64,000 nucleotides of DNA from Plantibacter sp. VKM Ac-2880. Lineage in GTDB: Bacteria > Actinomycetota > Actinomycetes > Actinomycetales > Microbacteriaceae. This document shows, one piece after another, positions 18,515-26,589 of the stretch. The notes under the pieces were generated by a model. That model was not told the origin of the DNA. It was given only the letters and a program-made list of their open reading frames with translations, and searched no databases. The position numbers and the translations under genes are program-made. The DNA is taken from assembly GCF_015351235.1 (NCBI RefSeq), contig NZ_JADKSJ010000001.1:1-64000 (forward strand), read 5' to 3'. How positions within the stretch are numbered: the first letter of the stretch is position 1; each line of letters starts with the position of its first letter.

Positions 18515-19294
18515 ATGACCCTGACCGTCGCCGGACTGCAGCACCACGGCATCCTCGGAGACGTCGAGGCGAACCTCGACCTCATCGCCGACGCCGCGCG
18601 GCACGCGTCGGAACGCGGCGCCGACCTGCTCGTCACCCCGGAGATGTTCGTCACCGGCTACAACCTCGGCGACCGCCTGGCCCCGCTCGCCACGCCGGAG
18701 CTGGTCGACCGGGTCACGTCCATCGCCGTGGAGGTCGGCATCGCGATCCTCGCCGGTCTGCCGGAACCCGTCCCGGGCGGCGGCGTCGCGAACGCGCTCG
18801 TCCTCATCGACGCCGACGGCACGGAGCTGCTCCGGTATCGGAAGACGCACCTCTTCGGCGACCTGGACCGACACCTCTTCGTCGCCGGCGACACCCTGCC
18901 GCCGATCGTCGAGCTGCACGGCGTCCGCATCGCCGTGCTCATCTGTTACGACGTCGAGTTCCCCGAGACCGTCCGCGCGGCGGCCCTCGACGGCGCCGAC
19001 GTCGTGATCGTCCCGACCGCGCAGATGGAGCCGTACGCGCACATCGCCGAGCGCCTCATCCCGGTGCGCGCCTGGGAGAACCAGACCCCCCTCGTCTACG
19101 TCAACCGCGTCGGGTCCGAAGGCGACCTCACCTACGTCGGCCGCAGCAGCATCGTCGGCCCGGACGGCGTCATCCTCGACGCCCTCGACGCGGACTCCAC
19201 CGGTCTCATGATCGCCACGATCGATCCGGAGGCCACCAGGCGCGCCAGGCAGGAGACCCCCTACCTCGCCGACCGCCGCGCCGAGCTGTACTGA
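18515..19294 (+). CDS. carbon-nitrogen hydrolase (nitrilase superfamily amidase)
   Basis: 259 aa. The Glu-Lys-Cys triad is visible: Glu43 in VTPEMF, Lys in YRKTHLFG, and Cys in LICYDVEFPE. The family hydrolyses amides or nitriles. GAGGAG lies about 10 bases before the ATG. It is the first gene of a rightward set with an amino-acid/polyamine permease and a GntR regulator, which fits uptake and deamidation of a small amide or polyamine derivative (inference). Confidence 0.9.
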   Translation: MTLTVAGLQHHGILGDVEANLDLIADAARHASERGADLLVTPEMFVTGYNLGDRLAPLATPELVDRVTSIAVEVGIAILAGLPEPVPGGGVANALVLIDADGTELLRYRKTHLFGDLDRHLFVAGDTLPPIVELHGVRIAVLICYDVEFPETVRAAALDGADVVIVPTAQMEPYAHIAERLIPVRAWENQTPLVYVNRVGSEGDLTYVGRSSIVGPDGVILDALDADSTGLMIATIDPEATRRARQETPYLADRRAELY

Positions 19295-19349
19295 ACGACC
19301 CCGTCCGCTCCCCCTCCCGAGTCCCCCGACTCCCCCGGAAAGTGACCTC

Positions 19350-20813
19350 ATGACCGTCAACCCCATCGCCGAGCCGCGCCAGCGCCTCGACGGCCAGCTC
19401 GGCACCGGTTCCATCGTCTTCATGGTGATCGCCGCCGCCGCACCCCTCACTGTCATCGGCGGCAACGTCCCCATCGCGATCGGCACCGGCAACGGCGCCG
19501 GGGCTCCGATCGGCTTCGCACTCGCCGCCGTCATCCTCCTCGTCTTCTCCGTCGGCTTCGTCACCATGACGCCGTTCGTCCGCGAGGCCGGTGCGTTCTT
19601 CTCCTACGTCACGGCCGGGCTCGGCTCACGGCTCGGCCTCGGATCAGCGTTCACTGCGCTCATCGCCTATACGGCGATCCAGGTCGGCGTCTACGGCTAC
19701 ATGGGTTGGGCGCTCGACGACCTCGTCACCTTCTTCGGCGGACCGAGCCTGCCCTGGTGGCTCTACTCCTTCGCGACGATGGCGATCGTCGCGGTGCTCG
19801 GCTACCGCCACATCGACCTGAGCGCGAAGGTGCTGGGCATCGCCCTGACCCTCGAGATCCTCGTGGTCGTCGTGCTCGACGTCGTCATCTTCGCGACCGG
19901 TGGCGCGGACGGCATCGCGGTCGAGACCTTCGAACCGTCCAACATCTTCACCGGCGGGATCGGGGTCGCCGTCCTCTTCGCACTGACGGGCTTCATCGGC
20001 TTCGAGGCCACCGCCGTCTTCCGGGACGAGGCACGCACCCCGGAGCGAACCATCCCACGGGCCACCTACCTGGCTGTGATCATCATCGGCGTCTTCTACG
20101 CGATCTCGTGCTGGGCCCTCGTGACGGGCATCGGTGCGGGGAACGCCGTCGCCGTCGCCCAGCAGACGCTCGCCGGCGAAGGCAACCTCCTGCTCGACAC
20201 GACGACCACCTACCTCGGCCCGATCATGCGCGACGTCGTCCAGGTCCTGCTCATCACGAGCCTGTTCGCGTGCGTCCTCTCGTTCCACAACGTCATCGCG
20301 CGGTACCAGTTCACCCTCGCGCAGAAGTCGGTGCTGCCCGCCCGTCTCGGTCGACGCCACCCCGCACACCACTCACCCTCGACCTCCTCGATCGTGCAGA
20401 CGGTGACGGCGGCCATCGTCCTCGCCGCACTCGCCCTCGCCGGCCTCGACCCGCTCGTCGGGGTCTTCGGATCCATGGCCGGGGTGGCGACCGTCGGGAT
20501 GGTGCTGCTGATGCTGACGACCTCGATCGCCGTGCTGGTCTTCTTCGCACGCCGACCCGAGCTCGTCGCCGGCCGCACCTGGGGCGCACGGGTGTTCCCG
20601 ATCCTCGCGGTGGTGGGTCTCGCCTTCGCGCTGTGGCTCGTCCTCTCGAACTTCACGCTCGTCACGGGCGGAAGCGTCGCCGTGAGCGTTGTCCTCGCCC
20701 TCATCCCCGTGGTCGCGATGCTGGTCGGTATCGTGATGGGGAAGCGGTTCTCCTTGGACGCCGAGCCGGACGGCGCGACGACGACGGGCGCCGAGCAGCC
20801 GACCGCGAGCTGA
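19350..20813 (+). CDS. APC-family amino acid / polyamine permease
   Basis: 487 aa with twelve predicted membrane helices. The first helix region (IVFMVIAAAAPLTVIGG) and the loop FIGFEATAVFRDEARTPERTIPRA are typical of the APC superfamily, with the acidic and arginine-rich segment after helix 6. It imports an amino acid or polyamine across the cell membrane. It sits between the nitrilase-family hydrolase and the GntR regulator and is likely co-transcribed with both. Confidence 0.9.
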   Translation: MTVNPIAEPRQRLDGQLGTGSIVFMVIAAAAPLTVIGGNVPIAIGTGNGAGAPIGFALAAVILLVFSVGFVTMTPFVREAGAFFSYVTAGLGSRLGLGSAFTALIAYTAIQVGVYGYMGWALDDLVTFFGGPSLPWWLYSFATMAIVAVLGYRHIDLSAKVLGIALTLEILVVVVLDVVIFATGGADGIAVETFEPSNIFTGGIGVAVLFALTGFIGFEATAVFRDEARTPERTIPRATYLAVIIIGVFYAISCWALVTGIGAGNAVAVAQQTLAGEGNLLLDTTTTYLGPIMRDVVQVLLITSLFACVLSFHNVIARYQFTLAQKSVLPARLGRRHPAHHSPSTSSIVQTVTAAIVLAALALAGLDPLVGVFGSMAGVATVGMVLLMLTTSIAVLVFFARRPELVAGRTWGARVFPILAVVGLAFALWLVLSNFTLVTGGSVAVSVVLALIPVVAMLVGIVMGKRFSLDAEPDGATTTGAEQPTAS

Positions 20814-20854
20814 CGCAGCGCCGCCGGGCGGGCACCACACGAGACGAGGGCGAC

Positions 20855-21589
20855 ATGGATCTGGGTTCGCCCTCGCTCGGCGCGATCCGACGCACGACCG
20901 CCGTCGACACCGTCCGCGCGCGGATCTCGCTGGCGGTCGAGCTCGGGATGCTGGCGCCAGGTCAGCGGCTCCCGGCACCCGAGGAGGCGGCCCGGGCGTT
21001 CGGTGTCAGCGAGATGTCGGTGCGCCGCGCGTACCGGGCGTTGAGCGAGGAGGGCATCGTCGTCCGGCGGCAGGGCAACACGGGTGGCACGTTCATCGCG
21101 GATACGCCGGCAGTGGGCACCGTGCCCGAGATCGCCGCCTACCGCGAGGACGCCGTCCACGTGCATGCGCTCATCGACCAGCGGGCGACACTCGAGGCCG
21201 GGCTGGCGGCGCTGGCTGCGGCCGCGCCGGAGGTGGCGTCGGTGCGACGGCTCGACGAACTCGTGGCGGCCATGCGGACCGAGCCCGACTGGAGTCGGTT
21301 CCGCGAGGCGGACGCGGCCTTCCATGCCGAGCTGGCCGCGTCGGCAGGCGTACCGGGAGCGGCGGAGCTCCACGACCGGGTGTCCCGCGAGCTGTACTCC
21401 TACTTCATCCCCTATCGGATCGAGTACCTGCGCGCATCGAACGAGGAGCACGCCCTCCTCGTCGACGCCCTCCGCCGCGGCGATGTGGCCACCGCGAGTC
21501 GCCTCGCCTCCGAGCACGTCGCCGAGCTCCATCGATCGATGTACGTCGGTCTCGGAGGGCGCATCGACAGGGCACGACCTGCTCCCTGA
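20855..21589 (+). CDS. GntR-family (FadR/FCD) transcription regulator
   Basis: 244 aa. A winged-helix domain (about 15-80, LPAPEEAARAFGVSEMSVRRAYRAL) precedes an all-helical FCD ligand domain with the metal-site residues spread in FREADAAFHAELA and LVDALRRGDVATA...EHV. GAGGG lies before the ATG. It probably controls the hydrolase-permease operon in which it lies, through the AAACAG/CTGTTT repeat at 18450-18472 (inference). Confidence 0.9.
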   Translation: MDLGSPSLGAIRRTTAVDTVRARISLAVELGMLAPGQRLPAPEEAARAFGVSEMSVRRAYRALSEEGIVVRRQGNTGGTFIADTPAVGTVPEIAAYREDAVHVHALIDQRATLEAGLAALAAAAPEVASVRRLDELVAAMRTEPDWSRFREADAAFHAELAASAGVPGAAELHDRVSRELYSYFIPYRIEYLRASNEEHALLVDALRRGDVATASRLASEHVAELHRSMYVGLGGRIDRARPAP

Positions 21590-21712
21590 AGCGCTCGGAG
21601 CGGGCCGGCCGGCACGCTCGGTGACCGGGCCACCGTTCCGCTCAAATATCCGACATGCGGCGTACTAAGGCATAGTGGTGACGGGTTCACACCCGCCGCG
21701 AAGGAGCTGAGC

Positions 21713-23311
21713 ATGATCGACAAGACCTCCATACAGGACTTCCCGCCGATGACGGCCTCGCTGCTGGCGGACAACTCCGGCGTGTTCCGGGTGGGCACCG
21801 CCGAGCGATACCTCTCCGCCACCGACGCTGGAACGGCCCGCCGCCAGCTCGTCGAACTGATGCAGGCCGAGGCCAGGACGTCCGGTCGGCCGATCCGGGT
21901 GACCGTGACCGATCCCACGAGTGTCACCGTGCTCCTGGTCGGCGTCGACGGCGAACTGCAGGAGGAGCCGCAGTCGGTGGCACCGGCTCGGGGCGGCACA
22001 CCTGCGGCGCCCGCACCACCCATGGCGAGTCGTCGGGTGACGCTGATCCAGGCTCCGCCCGGGGTGCCCCCGCAGGCCGGACCGGCGACGACGACGCCAC
22101 CGGCGCAGCCCACCCCGCCCCAGCGGCCAGCCGTGCAGCAGCAACGGCTCGACGCCCCGCCGTTCCAGCCGATGCCGAGCCAGCCCAGCGCGTCACAGCC
22201 CAGCGCGTCACAGCCCAGCGCGCCGCAGCCGAGCCCGCCGCAGCCGATGTCGGCGCAGCGCTCCGTCCCCACGCAGCAGGCCGCGCCGACCACGCCCACC
22301 CAGCGCCAGCCGGCCCCCGCGCCGCAGGCGCCGCAGCACCAGCCGCCCGTCGCCCCGCAGCAGCCCACGGGCGTGCAGGCGCCAGCGCCCGCCGCCCGCC
22401 GGGACCTGCGCGACGCACCGTCCTTCCTCGCCCCGCCGACCATCGGTCCGGCCCAGCACGGACTCGCCGGCCTGCTCAACAAGCTCGGGTTCTCCATGCC
22501 GCCGTCCGCGAACGAGCGCGCCGAACGCGACGACGTCAACGCCGTCTCGCGCCACTTCCCGAGGCGGCGCACCATCTCCGTCGCGAACCAGAAGGGCGGG
22601 GCCAACAAGACGCCCACCGTCGTCAACCTGTCATCGGTGTTCGCCCGCTACGGCGGTGGCGGTGTCGCCGCCTGGGACAACAACGAGACGATGGGCACGC
22701 TCGGCTGGCGGACCGAGCACGGCGGACACGACTCGACGGTGCTCGACCTCCTCGCCGCGGCCGGGGACCTCCTCTCCCCCGGTGCGGAGCGCGCCGACCT
22801 GTCCCGCTTCGTGCACCACCAGCCCGGTGACAAGTACGAGGTCCTCCGTTCCGCGGCCGACGGCGAACACGTCGTCACCGCCGACGAGGTCGACCTCGTC
22901 CACCGCGTCCTCGCCAAGTACTACCGCTTGATCGTCATGGACTCGGGCAACTCCGCCGGCGCCCCCAACTGGCGGCGCATGGTGGAACTCACCGACCAGC
23001 TCGTCATCCCGACCACGACCGTCGAGGACAAGAAGGAGGGCGCTCGGCTCACCCTGACCGCCGTGAGCCGGGTGAGCGAGCGGGGTGCGGAACTCGCGCG
23101 CAACGCCGTCGTCATCGTCTCCGAGGCCGAGGCGAAGGACACCTCCATCGCCAACGCGTACGCCGAGGACTTCCGTCCCTACGTCCGCGACGTCGTCGTC
23201 GTCCCGTTCGACCCTGCCTTGAAGAACGGGGTCATCCGCCACGACGCCCTCCGGTCGAACACCCAGCGCGCCTGGCTCGCCGCGGCCGCCGCCGTGTCCC
23301 GCGGACTCTGA
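21713..23311 (+). CDS. ParA/MinD-like ATPase with degenerate Walker A and Pro/Gln-rich linker
   Basis: 532 aa. Residues 1-85 form a small folded domain. Residues about 90-230 are a Pro/Gln/Ala-rich linker that includes a 15-bp DNA repeat (22181-22240, units QPSAS). Residues 285-532 are a ParA-type ATPase fold. The deviant Walker A reads NQKGGANKTP (Lys294, Asn298 where Gly is usual, Lys299). The usual DADPQG-type motif is replaced by AWDNNETMG. A strong AGGAG precedes the ATG. No parB or parS partner is adjacent. This actinobacterial subfamily may work in secretion or protein positioning rather than chromosome segregation (inference). Confidence 0.8.
   Translation: MIDKTSIQDFPPMTASLLADNSGVFRVGTAERYLSATDAGTARRQLVELMQAEARTSGRPIRVTVTDPTSVTVLLVGVDGELQEEPQSVAPARGGTPAAPAPPMASRRVTLIQAPPGVPPQAGPATTTPPAQPTPPQRPAVQQQRLDAPPFQPMPSQPSASQPSASQPSAPQPSPPQPMSAQRSVPTQQAAPTTPTQRQPAPAPQAPQHQPPVAPQQPTGVQAPAPAARRDLRDAPSFLAPPTIGPAQHGLAGLLNKLGFSMPPSANERAERDDVNAVSRHFPRRRTISVANQKGGANKTPTVVNLSSVFARYGGGGVAAWDNNETMGTLGWRTEHGGHDSTVLDLLAAAGDLLSPGAERADLSRFVHHQPGDKYEVLRSAADGEHVVTADEVDLVHRVLAKYYRLIVMDSGNSAGAPNWRRMVELTDQLVIPTTTVEDKKEGARLTLTAVSRVSERGAELARNAVVIVSEAEAKDTSIANAYAEDFRPYVRDVVVVPFDPALKNGVIRHDALRSNTQRAWLAAAAAVSRGL
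22181..22240 (+). repeat. 15-bp in-frame repeat in the linker of the ParA-like gene
   Basis: CAGCCCAGCGCGTCA occurs twice perfectly, then twice in diverged form (CAGCCCAGCGCGCCG, CAGCCGAGCCCGCCG). It encodes QPSAS/QPSAP/QPSPP. Slippage here would change linker length without breaking the frame. Confidence 0.9.
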
Positions 23312-23345
23312 CCGGCCGCCCGGACCCCGTGCAGGAGCGGACGAC

Positions 23346-24182
23346 GTGATCACCCGGGCAGTGGCCCTCGGCCGATACCTCACCACTCGACGGGGCCTGG
23401 TCCGGCCGGAAGACGCCGGCCTCCCCCGTGAGGACGGCCGACGGGTGAGCGGCCTCCGGCGTACCGAGGTGGCCGCGCTCGCCGACGTCAGCGCCGACTA
23501 CTACCTCCGCCTCGAGCAGGGCCGGGACCAGCGCCCGTCGGAAGCCGTGCTGGCGGGCATCGGGCGCGCCCTCCAGTTGGACGAGCACGCCATGGACTAC
23601 CTCTTCCGACTCGCCTACGACGTCGACCTCTTCCCGGCCGAGCACCTGCCGTCGGAGTCGCACCCGCCCGCGTCCGCCGAGCGGCCGGTGCCCGACACGA
23701 CACTGCTCGACCACTGGTCCGACACAGGTGCCTACATCACCGACGGCAACCGTGACATCGTCGCGTCCAACGCCCTGGCCCGGCACGTGGGCGGCGGCCT
23801 CCTCGACGTCGGGCAGAACGACGTGCTCGGGTACTTCGACGACCGCATCCGTGCCGTCGCGCCGGAGTGGGAGGCGTACGCCCCGAACGTGGTCGCAGCG
23901 CTCCGCTACACCAGCGATCCGAGCAGCCCGCGCCTGCAGGAGATCGTCGAAGAATTGACGCGCCGCAGTCCCCTGTTCACCCGCCTCTGGGCGCGGCACG
24001 ACGCCCGGCCGCTCGCGGGCGCTCCGCTCCGGGCCTCGATCGACGACTTCGGCACCGTCGAACTGCAGTACCAGCACCTCGTCGTCCCCGACTGGCCCGG
24101 TCATCAGCTGACGACGATCTTCGCCGAGCCGGGGACGCCGGGTTCTGCGGTGCTCGCCTACCTCGCCGTCCGAGCCGACTGA
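23346..24182 (+). CDS. XRE-type regulator with MLTR/MmyB ligand-binding domain
   Basis: 278 aa from a GTG with AGGAG upstream. The N-terminal helix-turn-helix (LRRTEVAALADVSADYYLRLEQGRD, about 38-62) is followed by the PAS-like ligand domain of the MmyB/MLTR family (about 105-275, with the typical DPSSPRLQEIVEELTRRSPLFTRLW). Such regulators are thought to sense fatty acids or other hydrophobic ligands. It is one of two full-length members here, with two ligand-domain-only relatives next to it. Confidence 0.9.
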   Translation: MITRAVALGRYLTTRRGLVRPEDAGLPREDGRRVSGLRRTEVAALADVSADYYLRLEQGRDQRPSEAVLAGIGRALQLDEHAMDYLFRLAYDVDLFPAEHLPSESHPPASAERPVPDTTLLDHWSDTGAYITDGNRDIVASNALARHVGGGLLDVGQNDVLGYFDDRIRAVAPEWEAYAPNVVAALRYTSDPSSPRLQEIVEELTRRSPLFTRLWARHDARPLAGAPLRASIDDFGTVELQYQHLVVPDWPGHQLTTIFAEPGTPGSAVLAYLAVRAD

Positions 24183-24284
24183 CCGCAGCCGCCGGTGGAC
24201 CGCCACCGGCCGGCCCGCCGAGAGCGCGTCAGACCGCGACGGAACCGTGTCCTCCGGGGGCTGGTCGACGGTGACGCCAAGGCC

Positions 24285-24290
24285 TACCGT
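24285..24290 (+). promoter_or_regulatory. -10 element, leaderless start
   Basis: TACCGT lies exactly six bases before the ATG at 24297. No ribosome-binding site is seen. Confidence 0.55.
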
Positions 24291-24296
24291 TGACCC

Positions 24297-24866
24297 ATGA
24301 TCGCGAACGAGGGCGTCCGAGCACGCCGGGACCGGGTCAGGGACTTCATCGCCTCCTGGCGCGAGGTGCCCGTCGTGCTGTGCGACCGCACCCTCGACGT
24401 CATCGAGGCCAACCCTGCCGCGTCACGCCTGTCGCCCGCGTTCCAAGCCGGCGTCAACCTGGCCCGCTTCGCCTTCCTCTCGCCAGACCGCGTGGCCGAG
24501 GACGCCGTCTGGGACCGTATGTCCGCGACGACGGCGGTGCTCCTCAAGCGCTCGGTCGACGAACACGACACCGATCGGGCGTCGGCACGGATCGTCGGCG
24601 AGCTCTCGGCGATGTCGCGTGACTTCGCCCGGACCTGGGCCACGTCGGAGCAGACGGTCGAGACCTCCGGGCCCATCCACTTCCCGACACCGGTCGGCGA
24701 CATCCGGATGGTCTACAACGTGCTGAGTGCCCCAGGCCCGGAGGGCGACCTCCTGATGGTGTTCGTCCCGTCCGGGCCGGCCGCGCGAGCGGCGTTGCGG
24801 CGACTCTCCGCGGACGTCAGCGGAGACGACGCGGTCTCGCCGAGCGATCCGGTGTCGGCCCCCTGA
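24297..24866 (+). CDS. stand-alone MLTR-type ligand-binding domain protein (no HTH)
   Basis: 189 aa that align by eye with the ligand half of the neighbouring XRE-MLTR regulators: VPVVLCDRTLDVIEANPAASRLSPAFQAGVN matches their TPAYVSDSNQYVLAANPLA region. The middle FARTWATSEQ and the final LMVFVPSG strand also match. There is no helix-turn-helix. It may be a ligand sensor acting on other proteins or a partner of the full-length regulators (inference). Its last 154 bases overlap the convergent regulator gene at 24713-25726. Confidence 0.7.
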   Translation: MIANEGVRARRDRVRDFIASWREVPVVLCDRTLDVIEANPAASRLSPAFQAGVNLARFAFLSPDRVAEDAVWDRMSATTAVLLKRSVDEHDTDRASARIVGELSAMSRDFARTWATSEQTVETSGPIHFPTPVGDIRMVYNVLSAPGPEGDLLMVFVPSGPAARAALRRLSADVSGDDAVSPSDPVSAP

Positions 24867-25726
24867 GCCGCCTCACCGGCGGCGAGGTAGGCGATGGCCG
24901 CCGCAGCCGCTGAACCGCGCTCACCGAAGAACACCGTGAGGAACTGGTCGGTCTGGGGGACCTCGAAGGTCTGCGACCGGAAGTCGACCCAGCCGAGCGG
25001 CTCGATGAACGTGCGCGTCCGCTTCGACGTCTGCGGTTTGACGAGGTGCTCGGCCCAGATGGTCCGGAACACCGGATGCCTCGCCGACAACATGCCGACG
25101 ATCTCCTGCAGGCGCGGATCGTCCGGACGGCCGTAGTAGCGCAGCGGGGCGGTGAGGTCGCGGAGCGTCCCCTCCCACTCCTGGTGGATGCGGTCGTACT
25201 CCGGCGCTTCGGGCGCGGTGCTCGCCCGGAAGTCGGCGTACTGCTCGAACGCGGACACGAGCAGGTTGACCCCGGGGTCGAGCATGCCTGCGGGAACCCA
25301 CGCCCGGGCGAGCGGGTTCGCCGCGAGGACGTACTGGTTGCTGTCGCTCACGTACGCCGGCGTGGCCGACCAGTGCGTGAGCAACCGTGCCACCCGTTCG
25401 TCCACCTTGAACGCGCGCTCGTCGACCGCTCGGATGAACGGCCTCGGACTGACGAGGCGGAGCAGGTACCGCCGTCCGTTGTCGTCGAGCAGCAACGCCC
25501 TGGCGAGACCCAGCAGCACCTGTTCGGAGGGCCGATGCACGCGCCCCTGCTCGATCCGTAGGTAGTACTCCGGACTGATGCTGGCGAGGTGGGCGACCTC
25601 CTCGCGACGCAACCCGGGCACCCGACGGCTGGCTCCGCCCCGGATCCCGACCTGTTCGGGCTGCACGACCTCGCGGCGAGCGCGCAGGAACTCGCCGAGC
25701 GCATTCGACAACCGAGCTGAGGGCAT
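24713..25726 (-). CDS. XRE-type regulator with MLTR/MmyB ligand-binding domain
   Basis: 337 aa from the ATG at 25726; ATGs at 25750 and further upstream also stay in frame, so the start is uncertain. HTH at about 35-60 (LRREEVAHLASISPEYYLRIEQGRVHRPSEQ), then the MLTR ligand domain to about residue 285. The last 50 residues (after AYLAAGEAA) extend beyond the family and are encoded antisense to the end of the 24297-24866 gene. Probably an autoregulator. Its targets are unknown. Confidence 0.85.
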   Translation of the reverse strand: MPSARLSNALGEFLRARREVVQPEQVGIRGGASRRVPGLRREEVAHLASISPEYYLRIEQGRVHRPSEQVLLGLARALLLDDNGRRYLLRLVSPRPFIRAVDERAFKVDERVARLLTHWSATPAYVSDSNQYVLAANPLARAWVPAGMLDPGVNLLVSAFEQYADFRASTAPEAPEYDRIHQEWEGTLRDLTAPLRYYGRPDDPRLQEIVGMLSARHPVFRTIWAEHLVKPQTSKRTRTFIEPLGWVDFRSQTFEVPQTDQFLTVFFGERGSAAAAAIAYLAAGEAAQGADTGSLGETASSPLTSAESRRNAARAAGPDGTNTIRRSPSGPGALSTL

Positions 25727-25900
25727 CACCACGTCCGTCTGAGAGAGCATATGGAGTCGAAGCCCATCATCGCCGATCCCGGGCCGACCGATGGATCCGT
25801 TCCCGGTCCGTTCTGGGCTGTTTCTGGACATGTCCGGACGTTCTCAGCCGTGTCGCGATCGTGGCCCTGCGCGTCCCACCCGGGTTCCGCGGACCGTCAC

Positions 25901-25906
25901 TATCGT
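25901..25906 (+). promoter_or_regulatory. -10 element, leaderless start
   Basis: TATCGT lies exactly six bases (GGTCGC) before the ATG at 25913. No ribosome-binding site is seen. Confidence 0.55.
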
Positions 25907-25912
25907 GGTCGC

Positions 25913-26473
25913 ATGGCTGGGCCCGAACCGTCCGAACAGCTCCCGCGGGACCTGGTGGACCTCGTCGACGCCTGGTCCGCGGTTCCGGCGTTCGTCCACG
26001 ATCGGCACTTCACCGTGCTCCATGCGAACCGGCTCGCGCGGTCGCTGTCGGTGGCGTTCCGTCCGGGGGCCAACCTGCTGCGATCGACTTTCCTCCGACC
26101 GGAGGTCCTCCGGGCGAGCCCGGAGCCCGAGCTCGTCACCGACCACGTCGTCGGCGCGCTCCGCAGCTCGCTCGGCACGCATGAGTGGGATGACGTCTTC
26201 GAGCGCCTCGTGGATGAGCTCCGCGCCGGCAACCGAGGGTTCGCGCAGGCCTGGGTCGACCTCGATCCCGGGGCCGAACCGGGCGCCACGGAGACGTTCA
26301 CCTTCGTCCTCGCCGAAGTGGGTCCACTCGAACTGCGGTACCTGCAACTCCAGGTCCCCGACCACTTCGGTCTGAGTCTGGTCATCTGGCGGGCATGCGA
26401 CGAGGACTCCGAAGCCCTGCTGGCGCGCCTCGCCGAGCGGGTGTCGGACGAGGCCCCGCCGGACGAGGACTGA
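25913..26473 (+). CDS. second stand-alone MLTR-type ligand-binding domain protein
   Basis: 186 aa without a DNA-binding domain. SAVPAFVHDRHFTVLHANRLARSLSVAFRPGANLLR resembles the ligand-domain start of the neighbouring regulators and of the 24297-24866 protein. NRGFAQAWVDLD and PLELRYLQLQVPD follow in the same order. The acidic tail DEAPPDED is unlike them. It is divergent from the XRE regulator at 24713-25726. The doubling of ligand-domain-only proteins suggests a dedicated sensing role. Confidence 0.7.
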   Translation: MAGPEPSEQLPRDLVDLVDAWSAVPAFVHDRHFTVLHANRLARSLSVAFRPGANLLRSTFLRPEVLRASPEPELVTDHVVGALRSSLGTHEWDDVFERLVDELRAGNRGFAQAWVDLDPGAEPGATETFTFVLAEVGPLELRYLQLQVPDHFGLSLVIWRACDEDSEALLARLAERVSDEAPPDED

Positions 26474-26589
26474 TCCGTCCGGAACCCGTGTCGGACGAGG
26501 TTCCGACGTCCGCAGGAAGCCGGCTCCGCCGCCTGCTGGTCTGCTGGAGGGCATCGGCCCCGCGCCGCGGCAGTATGAGGAGGATCACC

